From Streptomyces roseoverticillatus (GTDB taxonomy: Bacteria; Actinomycetota; Actinomycetes; Streptomycetales; Streptomycetaceae), in the NCBI RefSeq assembly GCF_000719265.1, contig NZ_JOFL01000013.1, positions 1 through 64,000 of the forward strand: a stretch of DNA of 64,000 nucleotides. Direction: 5' to 3'. Position 1 is the first letter of the stretch, and each line of letters starts with the position of its first letter. This document shows positions 26,484 to 33,368 of this stretch, piece by piece. The notes under the pieces were generated by a model that worked only from the letters and a program-made list of their open reading frames with translations, ran no database searches and was not told where the DNA came from. The position numbers and the translations under genes are program-made.

Positions 26484-26566
26484 AGAGGAACGAAAGAAGC
26501 AAGCGCGGCAGAACGAAGAACGGCAGAACGAAGAACGAAAGAACGGCAGAACGAAAGAACGGAAGA
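26484..26566 (+). repeat. Purine-only A-rich repeat tract between permease and dehydrogenase genes
   Basis: The gap is almost entirely A and G with single C positions, built from diverged copies of CGGCAGAACGAAGAA and CGAAAGAA. It contrasts sharply with the GC-rich surroundings. It separates two genes that otherwise belong to one operon and ends at GGAAGAATTGGA, which can act as ribosome binding sequence for the next ATG. Confidence 0.8.
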
Positions 26567-26572
26567 ATTGGA

Positions 26573-27544
26573 ATGAATCCCCCGATAGTCGTGATAGCGG
26601 ACCCGCTCTCGCCTGCGGCGGTCGACGCCCTGGGCGAAGGCGTTGAGATCCGCCATGTCGACGGTACGGACCGGGCCGCGCTGCTGGCAGCAGTCCGGGA
26701 CGCCGACGCCCTGCTCGTCCGCAGCGGCACCCGCGCCGACGCGGAGGTCATAGAGGCCGCACCCCGCCTCAAGGTCATCGGCAGGGCGGGCGTCGGTCTC
26801 GACAACGTCGACGTGGACGCGGCCACCCGCGCGGGCGTCCTCGTGGCCAACACCCCCACGGCCAACATCGTCAGCGCCGCGGAGATGACCTGCGCACTGC
26901 TGCTGGCAGCGGCCCGCAACGTCCCGCAGGCCGGCCACGCCCTGAAACAGGGCTCCTGGGAACGCAGCCGCTTCACGGGCGTGGAACTCTCGGGCAAGGT
27001 GCTCGGCATCGTGGGCCTGGGCCGCATCGGCGTGCTGGTGGCCGAGCGACTGACGGCCTTCGGCATGAAGGTCATCGCGTACGACCCGTACGTGGTGGGG
27101 GATCGCGCCACGGAACTCGGCATCGAGCTGACCGGTCTCGACGACCTCCTCACCCGCGCCGACTTCGTGACGGTCCACCTCCCCCGGACCCCGGAGACGA
27201 CCGGCCTCATCGGCCACCGGGAACTCCGTAAGGCCAAGCCCACCGCGTACTTCGTCAACGTCGCCCGCGGCGGCATCATCGACGAGTCCGCCCTGACCGA
27301 CGCCCTGCGCACCGGCGGCATAGCGGGCGCGGCCCTGGACGTCTTCGAGAACGAACCGCCCGCGGGCTCCCCCCTCCTCACCCTGGACAACGTGGTGGTC
27401 ACCCCGCACCTGGGCGCCTCGACCCGAGAGGCCCAGGAGAAGGCGGGCACCCAGGTGGCGAGATCGGTATCCCTGGCCCTGAAGGGCGCCCCGGTCCCGG
27501 ACGCGGTAAACACCCCGCGCCCCTTCGCGGGGGCCCTCAGCTAA
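26573..27544 (+). CDS. Short D-3-phosphoglycerate dehydrogenase-like (SerA-like) enzyme
   Basis: This 323-residue D-2-hydroxyacid dehydrogenase has the NAD motif GKVLGIVGLGRIGVLVAERL near residue 142, substrate arginine and loop (VNVARGGIIDESAL), the Glu in FENEPP and the catalytic His in VTPHLGASTREAQ. It ends after the catalytic core, lacking the ACT and intervening domains of the housekeeping SerA, so it would escape serine feedback. In this operon it could make 3-phosphohydroxypyruvate and so boost O-phosphoserine, the SbnA substrate (inference). Another 2-hydroxyacid is possible. It is the last gene before a terminator. Confidence 0.85.
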   Translation: MNPPIVVIADPLSPAAVDALGEGVEIRHVDGTDRAALLAAVRDADALLVRSGTRADAEVIEAAPRLKVIGRAGVGLDNVDVDAATRAGVLVANTPTANIVSAAEMTCALLLAAARNVPQAGHALKQGSWERSRFTGVELSGKVLGIVGLGRIGVLVAERLTAFGMKVIAYDPYVVGDRATELGIELTGLDDLLTRADFVTVHLPRTPETTGLIGHRELRKAKPTAYFVNVARGGIIDESALTDALRTGGIAGAALDVFENEPPAGSPLLTLDNVVVTPHLGASTREAQEKAGTQVARSVSLALKGAPVPDAVNTPRPFAGALS

Positions 27545-27559
27545 CGCTCGACGACACGA

Positions 27560-27586
27560 GGGCCCGGCTCCGCTGGGGCCGGGCCC
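27560..27586 (+). terminator. Terminator of the diaminopropionate operon
   Basis: GGGCCCGGC (27560-27568) pairs perfectly with GCCGGGCCC (27578-27586) around a 9-base loop. It starts 15 bases after the SerA-like stop codon. It closes the five-gene unit 20778-27544 and separates it from the convergent hypothetical gene. Confidence 0.75.
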
Positions 27587-27637
27587 GACGTTGCCCCCGC
27601 TGGCCTCTGGGACAGTCGTCGTCAGGAGGCTCGAGGC

Positions 27638-28636
27638 TCAGTCGTCGCAGCCCTCGGTGACAACAAATTTCGTCCCCGCGAGCGCCGCTCCGACACGCGT
27701 CTCGGCCCACTCAGCGAGGAGATCCGGCTGTTCTTCGAGCTGATTCAGCAGATCGGCGATCTCATCAGCGCTTGGCGTCGTGGGGAGTACGCAGCGGAGC
27801 ACCGTGTTACCTGTCGCGCTGCTGCACTCCTCGTAGGTCACATCGGGCTCATCGGGTTCCCAGAGGCCGATCTCGATGTCCCAAGAATTGTTGCCGCTGT
27901 CGCCGGGCTCCGGCACGTGGACTGACAGGTAATAACCGTCTGAACCGTCCGGCTCAGCGAAGATCTCGAGGTAGGTCTGTTCCAGTCCAGCCTGGACGCC
28001 GGAGTACCGAGAGTAGGCGGTGACCATTACTCGTAGGTCCGCGACGGCCTTCTCGCGCTCCTCTGGGGTGATCCCCTCTTCGAGACGATCCAAGTGCTCA
28101 CGCGCCTCACGGCTGAGCATGTACATTCCGCCGTCATACGTCACGAATGGCTGGCCGAAGTCCCAGTACCGCCGACTCTCAGCCTCAGGTAGAGGCACTC
28201 CCTCCGAGTACTCGGCGAGTGCCTCGCGCAACTCGCGTGCTTCTAGTTCCAGTTCCGCGTTGATCGCGATCGCGATCGGCTCGGGCACCGCAGCCAGAGC
28301 GGCGTCCAAATCGACCAATGCCTGGTGGAGTTCCAGACAGGCGTACTCGTACCACAGGCTGTGCGCGCCACTCAGAAGATCGGCACGTGAAGCCCGGTCG
28401 GTCAACGCTGCGAGGTGTTTCGTCGGATAGCTGGCCACGCTGTGGTCTCGGACATCATGGATGCTCAGGGGGATGGTCGCGAGAGCGGAGATCCGGTTGA
28501 GCGAGTCGGTGATCGGTTCTGCCAGGCCGGGGGCGCTCAGGCTCGTCACAGTCGACGACACAACTCCGCCCGGTCCCTGGTAGGTCGCCAGGATCTGCGT
28601 TTTCCCGCGGTTCGCGTGCTGGGAGTAAATAGTCAT
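27638..28636 (-). CDS. Hypothetical protein, unusual composition
   Basis: This 332-residue protein is of unrecognised family. I chose ATG 28636, with GAGAGG about 8 bases upstream, over an in-frame start at 28681. The N terminus (TIYSQHANRGKTQILATYQG) looks like a beta-strand pair. The middle is helical and acidic (ALVDLDAALAAVPEPIAIAI; EELEARELREALAEYS). A 160-residue C-terminal part includes YYLSVHVPEPGDSGNNSWDI and paired cysteines (EECSSATG, VLRCVLP). No signal peptide or membrane span is seen. Its base composition looks less GC-rich than its neighbours, suggesting acquisition by transfer. Confidence 0.7.
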   Translation of the reverse strand: MTIYSQHANRGKTQILATYQGPGGVVSSTVTSLSAPGLAEPITDSLNRISALATIPLSIHDVRDHSVASYPTKHLAALTDRASRADLLSGAHSLWYEYACLELHQALVDLDAALAAVPEPIAIAINAELELEARELREALAEYSEGVPLPEAESRRYWDFGQPFVTYDGGMYMLSREAREHLDRLEEGITPEEREKAVADLRVMVTAYSRYSGVQAGLEQTYLEIFAEPDGSDGYYLSVHVPEPGDSGNNSWDIEIGLWEPDEPDVTYEECSSATGNTVLRCVLPTTPSADEIADLLNQLEEQPDLLAEWAETRVGAALAGTKFVVTEGCDD

Positions 28637-29036
28637 GAGGAAGCCTCTCGGCCACCGGGTCGATGATGGCTCGGTGGCCACGGAAGGACATGGAGAGAGG
28701 CGGTGGCGAGGGCGCGTTCCGACGCTCCGTGCCTCGAAGGGACCGGTGGTGGCCCAGGTACTGTCCCGGGCTCCTTACCTGCTCTCAGCTTAGGACGTAC
28801 GCATCGCGCGCCACAAGCAGGTTGCCTGGTTCGCTGGAACAGGGATTGGGCTGCCGACGAGACACCGTCATCGGCCGGGCGTCCCGAACTCAGGCTGGGT
28901 GGACACGATTCGCCTGCAGTGCACAGGACTGAGAGTGGCCGGCCCCGGTAGGCGCTGAGAGGGCGCTTACCGGAGCAAGTGCCACGGTGTGCAGGTCCTG
29001 ACGACGGCCGTGGGCCGTCTCTTAAGCCGACGGCTA
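28637..29036 (-). other. 400-bp intergenic region with several stem-loops
   Basis: No gene is supported between the two minus-strand genes. It holds the 28945-28973 stem-loop, a GACGGCC-GTG-GGCCGTC hairpin (29003-29019) and an AGCCG-A-CGGCT palindrome directly after the metalloprotease stop. The part near 28640-28800 should contain the promoter of the hypothetical gene; I see no confident boxes. Confidence 0.45.
28945..28973 (-). terminator. Stem-loop terminator after the metalloprotease gene
   Basis: An 11-bp stem (CCGGTAGGCGC against GCGCTTACCGG, one G-T pair) with a 7-base loop lies 64 bases past the metalloprotease stop, on its downstream side. Together with the 29003-29019 hairpin it probably ends that transcript. 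Confidence 0.55.
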
Positions 29037-30332
29037 TTACTTCGGGGCGGTCCAGAGCTGGCGCTTGTAGGTGTTGGCGGCGTGCAGCTGGACCTTGGTG
29101 CCGTTGGCGGTGCTGCCGCCGGTCACGTCGAGGACCTTGCCGGACGCGACGTGCACGATCTGCCCCTTCGCGTTGACCGACCAGCGCTGCGAGGCACCGC
29201 CGTTGCAGTCGAAGAGCTCGATCTTGTTGCCGTCGGTGCTCGCGTTGCGCGCGTTGTCCAGGCACTTGCCCAGCGCGCGGAACGTACCGTCCTTGCCCAG
29301 GATCCAGGACTGCGCCACCGATCCGTTGCAGGTGTAGAGCTGGATCTGCGTGCCGTTGACCGCCTTCCCGCCCTTGATGTCGAGGCACTTGCCGCCGAGG
29401 CCGGTCACCTTGCCCTGGGGCGGGACGGCCACGCCGGCGCCGGCGGCGAGGTAGCGCAGGCCTTGCGCGTCGAACTGCTGGATGTAGGTGCCCACGCGAC
29501 CGTCCTGGTAGCCGTGGTTCGCGGTGCACATCACGGGCTTCTCGCCGGAGTCCGTGCCCGTGGCGCAGTCGCCGCGCGTCGCGCTGCGGTCCGCGTGCGT
29601 CAGGCCCATGGTGTGGCCGAGCTCGTGGCTGATGTGGTTGCGCATGAACGTCTCGCCCCAGGACGGAGCGGGCTTGCCGTCCTTGGTGAAGAACTCGCTG
29701 TCGATGTAGGCGTGCCCGCTGGTCACGGTGCCCGGGACCGACGAGGAGATGAGACCGCAGCTCAGGTTGGGGGTGCCCGAGCCGTCGCGGACGATCTTCC
29801 AGCCGGTCTGGCCGTTGTCCGCCGGCGGCACGCACGGGCGCTTGAGCACGCCGATGACGATCTCGCCCTTGGGCCGGGAGTAGTTCCAGCCCACGGGCGT
29901 GGTGTCGACGGAGATGGGCAGGTTGGTGATGCGCTTCAGGTCGGCTGCGGACGCCTTCACGTAGCGGCCCAGCCAGTCCACGGACTGCTGGTCGTAGAAC
30001 TTGATCGTGTAGCCGGTCGGCAGGGACTTGGCCATGCCGTTGGCCAGCTTCCACCCCTCGCCCTGCGGAGCCGCGGCCACCGCCGCCCTGGTGTGCGCGG
30101 GCGCCGTGCCCAGCGACATCACACCGTTGTCGAAGACGGTCCCGTCGGTCGTAGAGACGCCGGAATCAGCCTGTCCGGACGGCTCGTTCGCCGGTGCCGC
30201 GGCGGTCTCCGGGGCAGTGCTCTCGGAGCTCTCAGTGCCGAAGGCGCCGGGCGAGAACTGCACGGTCGCAGCGATTGCCGCCACGGCACCCGCAGCGGCG
30301 ACGGCTATTCGGCGCTTGCCGGTAAGTCGCAT
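29037..30332 (-). CDS. Secreted zinc metalloprotease with ricin-type lectin domain
   Basis: This 431-residue secreted protein starts at ATG 30332 with GGAAAGG upstream. The signal peptide (RLTGKRRIAVAAAGAVAAIA) is followed by a Ser/Ala/Pro-rich propeptide. The protease domain has the metzincin-type motif HELGHTMGLTH near residue 240 (three His ligands and the catalytic Glu) and several cysteines likely in disulfides. A C-terminal ricin B-type beta-trefoil (about 310-431) shows three repeats ending in QSWIL, QRWSV and QLWTA, a carbohydrate-binding fold. It may digest glycoproteins or act at cell walls. It appears monocistronic. Confidence 0.9.
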   Translation of the reverse strand: MRLTGKRRIAVAAAGAVAAIAATVQFSPGAFGTESSESTAPETAAAPANEPSGQADSGVSTTDGTVFDNGVMSLGTAPAHTRAAVAAAPQGEGWKLANGMAKSLPTGYTIKFYDQQSVDWLGRYVKASAADLKRITNLPISVDTTPVGWNYSRPKGEIVIGVLKRPCVPPADNGQTGWKIVRDGSGTPNLSCGLISSSVPGTVTSGHAYIDSEFFTKDGKPAPSWGETFMRNHISHELGHTMGLTHADRSATRGDCATGTDSGEKPVMCTANHGYQDGRVGTYIQQFDAQGLRYLAAGAGVAVPPQGKVTGLGGKCLDIKGGKAVNGTQIQLYTCNGSVAQSWILGKDGTFRALGKCLDNARNASTDGNKIELFDCNGGASQRWSVNAKGQIVHVASGKVLDVTGGSTANGTKVQLHAANTYKRQLWTAPK

Positions 30333-30683
30333 GTTCTGATCGGCCTTTCCCCGTTGCTTCACTGGTCGCCCCGGACGGTGACCGTTCCACCCGCCCGGGG
30401 GCGCTGCGATCCTAGGCCGTCCGGCAACCGCGATGATCTCCGCGGCGGACTCCCCGCTCTACGCGCACATCGTTGTGTCGTCGCTCACAGGCGGCCATGC
30501 CGAAGAGATCGGCCCCTCTGCTGGGACCACGTCGACCTTGAAGGGGACCCGGAAACGAAGCCGGCGGTTCCGCCGCACATCGCGGTGCGGCGCTCGGCCT
30601 GCTCCTCGGGAGAGCGGGAAGACCGAGAAGCGGCCCGAGGCCGCACTCGGGCCGTAGCCACGCGGTTAGTCGCGCACAACAGA
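30333..30683 (+). other. Intergenic region, no gene seen
   Basis: This gap upstream of the metalloprotease should contain its promoter on the minus strand. Short ORFs here have no ribosome binding site or recognisable product. No integrase, repeat or second tRNA was seen. Confidence 0.4.
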
Positions 30684-30717
30684 AGAGGCCTGATCCACTT
30701 TCGTGGATCAGGCCTCT
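30684..30717 (-). terminator. Strong terminator downstream of tRNA-Pro
   Basis: A perfect 15-bp stem (AGAGGCCTGATCCAC against GTGGATCAGGCCTCT) with a 4-base TTTC loop (read on the plus strand) lies 18 bases past the tRNA 3' end on the minus strand. Confidence 0.85.
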
Positions 30718-30735
30718 GACCTGCTATTTCAGCTG

Positions 30736-30809
30736 TCGGGGTGGCGGGATTTGAACCCACGACCTCTTCGTCCCGAACGAAGCGCGCTGCCAAGCTGCGC
30801 TACACCCCG
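30736..30809 (-). tRNA. tRNA-Pro (anticodon CGG)
   Basis: The minus strand folds into a 74-nt cloverleaf. The acceptor stem is CGGGGTG/CACCCCG plus discriminator A. The anticodon stem CTTCG/CGAAG carries loop TTCGGGA, anticodon CGG, which reads CCG (proline). The T arm contains GGGTTCAAATCCC-type sequence. CCA is not encoded. CCG is a major proline codon in this GC-rich genome. Confidence 0.95.
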
Positions 30810-30855
30810 ATGTTCTCCGAGTCCCTGATTTCGCAGGTCCCCGGCGCAACGAGCT

Positions 30856-31614
30856 CTACTTTAGCGGACTGGAGCCCGTAGGCGAAATCCGGTTTCGGGA
30901 GCCGTGCAGGTGGGGGCGTACGCGGTCGAGGAGGAGCAGGGTGAGGGCCAGGGCGTAGAAGGCCAGGCCGAAGGTGACGGCGTTGGTGGCGATGCCGTCG
31001 TAGCCCTGGAGGTCGACGTCCAGGAAGGGGTACGGGTAGCGGCCGTCGGTGCCGGGGTCGAGGAGGGCGCCTCGGACCAGGGCGAACGGGAGGTAGAGGA
31101 GGGGGTAGACCAGCCACTGCCCGGCGTGGCGCAGGAGGAAGCCGCCGGGGGCCGTGAGGATGAGCCAGTCGAGGGCGGCCGTGAGCGGGGTCACGGTGTG
31201 GAGGAGCTGGTTGGCGATCGATTCCAGGGGCGTGCGCTCGCTGGTCATGGCGAACCCGCTGGAGTCGTTCGAGAGCACGAAATGGAAGACCAGGCCCGTG
31301 ATCGAGATGTAGAGCAGCGCGGCGCCCGCGATCCGCGGGGAGAGGGCGGGGCGCGCCGTCCACGCGCGCTGGGCGGCCCAGGCGAAGGTGATCGCCACCA
31401 GGATGTTGGACTGGATCGTGAAGTAGCTGAAGAGTCTGCCCAGGTCGTCCGATTCGATCGTGTCCAGGACGATGCCGGTGAGCGCGGCCAGGGCCACGAG
31501 CGCGCGGAAGGCCGCCGCGAAGGGGCGGCGGCCGGCCGGGACGACCGCGGCGGCGGGAACGCCCGCCGCGTCGGTCGTGCCGCGCCGGGTGGTGGAGGGG
31601 GTCGGGTCGATCAT
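30856..31614 (-). CDS. Pr6Pr family membrane protein
   Basis: This 252-residue integral membrane protein has about six spans, of the Pr6Pr family of unknown function. Visible segments include FRALVALAALTGIVLDTI, SYFTIQSNILVAITFAW, GAALLYISITGLVFHFVL and NAVTFGLAFYALALTLLLL. The signature region LLHTVTPLTAALDWL and PYPFLDVD is conserved in the family. The start is ATG 31614; GGAGGG sits directly against it, which is closer than usual. Reading further upstream in this frame is an artefact of GC content. It is likely monocistronic. Confidence 0.82.
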   Translation of the reverse strand: MIDPTPSTTRRGTTDAAGVPAAAVVPAGRRPFAAAFRALVALAALTGIVLDTIESDDLGRLFSYFTIQSNILVAITFAWAAQRAWTARPALSPRIAGAALLYISITGLVFHFVLSNDSSGFAMTSERTPLESIANQLLHTVTPLTAALDWLILTAPGGFLLRHAGQWLVYPLLYLPFALVRGALLDPGTDGRYPYPFLDVDLQGYDGIATNAVTFGLAFYALALTLLLLDRVRPHLHGSRNRISPTGSSPLK

Positions 31615-31664
31615 CCCTCCACCGTACGGGCGAGCTCCGGAAACCTCCCCGGCCCCGCCGCGGC

Positions 31665-32591
31665 TCAGTCGCGGGGGACGAGGGTGAGGAGCGTGGCCTC
31701 CGGGGGGCACGCAAAGCGGACGGGGGTGTAGCGGTTCGTGCCGCAGCCTGCGGAGACGTGCAGGTAGGAGCGGTGGCCGCCGGCCTTGTGGGTGGACAGG
31801 CCCTTGACCCGCTCGGGGTCGATGTCGCAGTTGGTGACCAGCGCCCCGTAGAAGGGGATGCACAGCTGGCCGCCGTGCGTGTGCCCGGCGAGGATCAGCG
31901 GGTAGCGGTCGGCGGTGAAGGCGTCGAGGACCCGGAGGTACGGGGCGTGGACGACCGCCATGGAGAAGTCCGCGTCCTCGCGGGGACCGCCGGTGACCTC
32001 CGCGTACCGGTCGCGCTTGATGTGCGGGTCATCGAGGCCGGTGAGGGCGATGTCGTAGCCCGCGACCTTGAGGTCGCCGCGGGTGTTGGTCAGGTTGACC
32101 CAGCCCGCAGCGTCGAAGCCGTCGCGCAGCTCCTCCCAGGGGTTGCGGGGCACGCCGACCACCGGGGCGTTGCCGTTGAGGCCGTGCCGGCCGCTGACCC
32201 GCTCCAGCAGATAGCGGGCGGGGTTGCGCGGCTTGGGCCCGTAGTAGTCGTTCGAGCCGAAGACGTAGGCGCCCGGGAACTCCATCAGCGGGCCCAGCGC
32301 GTCGAGCGTCTCGGGCACGCCCTCCGTGTCGGAGAGGTTGTCCCCCGTGTTGATCACGAAGTCCGGGCGCAGGCCCGCGAGCGACTGCAGCCAGCGCTGC
32401 TTCTTGCGCTGTCCGCAGACCATGTGGATGTCGGAGACCTGGAGCACCCGCAGCGGCCGCATCCCGGCCGGCAGCACGGGCACGGTCACCCGCCGCAGCC
32501 GGAAGGACCGGACCTCGAAGCCGGCGGCGTAGGCGAGGCCGGCCGCGCCTGCTGCCGCGATTCCCAGGGGTACTCCGTATCGAGCGCGCAT
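31665..32591 (-). CDS. Membrane-anchored calcineurin-like metallophosphoesterase
   Basis: This 308-residue protein has an N-terminal signal anchor (YGVPLGIAAAGAAGLAYAAGF) and a metallophosphoesterase core: VLQVSDIHMVCGQRKKQRW (Asp-His motif), VINTGDNLSD (Gly-Asp), GSNDYYGPK (Gly-Asn-Asp), and LILAGHTHGGQ (Gly-His-x-His). All the metal-ligand motifs are present, so it should be active, on phosphoesters at the outer membrane face or on nucleotides or lipids. Starts at 32591 and 32600 are both possible. A long ORF covering 31665-33284 in this frame is spurious beyond this start. Confidence 0.9.
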   Translation of the reverse strand: MRARYGVPLGIAAAGAAGLAYAAGFEVRSFRLRRVTVPVLPAGMRPLRVLQVSDIHMVCGQRKKQRWLQSLAGLRPDFVINTGDNLSDTEGVPETLDALGPLMEFPGAYVFGSNDYYGPKPRNPARYLLERVSGRHGLNGNAPVVGVPRNPWEELRDGFDAAGWVNLTNTRGDLKVAGYDIALTGLDDPHIKRDRYAEVTGGPREDADFSMAVVHAPYLRVLDAFTADRYPLILAGHTHGGQLCIPFYGALVTNCDIDPERVKGLSTHKAGGHRSYLHVSAGCGTNRYTPVRFACPPEATLLTLVPRD

Positions 32592-32804
32592 GGGGTACAT
32601 GGTCGCAGACCATGGGGACTTGCCCTTCACGGGCTGTGGATATCCGGGGTGTTCACGAGTTGCCCATACCTGGCCACCGTCCCCGGCCGTCCCCGGCCAT
32701 CCCGGCCTGACCGGGCCGGTCCGCCTGTCCCCGCCGAGTCGATACCGCCCGCCCCGCTGAGTTAATGCAGCGCGGCGGGCGTCGCCCAATGCGAAGATTG
32801 CGGC

Positions 32805-33269
32805 ATGACCACGCTCAAGTCCAAGCTGCACGACGACCTCACCACCGCCATCAGGGCACGTGACGAGCTGCGCTCCTCCACCCTCCGGCTCACCCTCTCC
32901 GCCATCGCCTACGAGGAGACCGCGGGCAAGGTCGCCCGTGAGCTCTCCGACGACGAGGTGCTGAAGGTGATCACCCGCGAGGCGAAGAAGCGCCGTGAGG
33001 CCGCGGACGCGTTCGACAAGGGCGGCCGTGCCGACTCGGCCGAGCGGGAGCGCGCGGAGGGCGAGGTCCTCGCCGAATACCTGCCGAAGCAGCTGTCGGA
33101 CGAGGAGATCGCCGCGATCGTCAGCGAGGCGGTGGCCGAGGCCAAGGCCGGCGGTGCCGAGGGGCCGAAGGCCATGGGTGCCGTCATGAAGATCGTGAAC
33201 CCCAAGGTGGCCGGCCGCGCCGACGGCAGCCGCGTCGCCGCGGAGGTCAAGCGCCTCCTCGCCGGCTGA
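32805..33269 (+). CDS. GatB/YqeY domain protein
   Basis: This 154-residue protein equals a stand-alone YqeY domain, related to the tail of the GatB amidotransferase subunit. It has KSKLHDDLTTAIRARDELRSSTLRLTLSAI at the N terminus and LPKQLSDEEIAAIV and KAMGAVMKIVNPKVAGRADG at the C terminus, the family signatures. It probably binds tRNA, but its precise role is unknown. It starts at ATG 32805 and ends before a bidirectional terminator. Confidence 0.92.
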   Translation: MTTLKSKLHDDLTTAIRARDELRSSTLRLTLSAIAYEETAGKVARELSDDEVLKVITREAKKRREAADAFDKGGRADSAERERAEGEVLAEYLPKQLSDEEIAAIVSEAVAEAKAGGAEGPKAMGAVMKIVNPKVAGRADGSRVAAEVKRLLAG

Positions 33270-33296
33270 TCCACAGCCAGGCATACAGACATACGC

Positions 33297-33335
33297 GAAG
33301 GGGCGCCCGGACCGTTTCGGTCCGAGCGCCCCTTC
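33297..33335. terminator. Bidirectional terminator between YqeY and the PBP gene
   Basis: GAAGGGGCGC...GGACCG pairs with CGGTCC...GCGCCCCTTC across a TTT loop, with a small internal mismatch. It lies between two convergent genes (28 bases past yqeY, 34 bases past the PBP stop) and can serve both. Confidence 0.8.
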
Positions 33336-33368
33336 TCATGCGTTCACGCGCCTGCTCTTAGCTGCCGG

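Noticed and set aside
24764..27409. 881-residue open frame on the minus strand across the permease and dehydrogenase genes
   Set aside because: It spans two well-supported plus-strand genes and has the composition of an antisense shadow, without domain motifs.
28989..30719. 576-residue open frame on the plus strand opposite the metalloprotease gene
   Set aside because: It mirrors the real gene, has no ribosome binding site or recognisable domain, and its Arg/Gly/Val-rich composition is typical of a shadow frame in GC-rich DNA.
30684..30809. tRNA-Pro as an integration site of a mobile element
   Set aside because: No integrase, excisionase or repeat of the tRNA 3' end was seen on either side.
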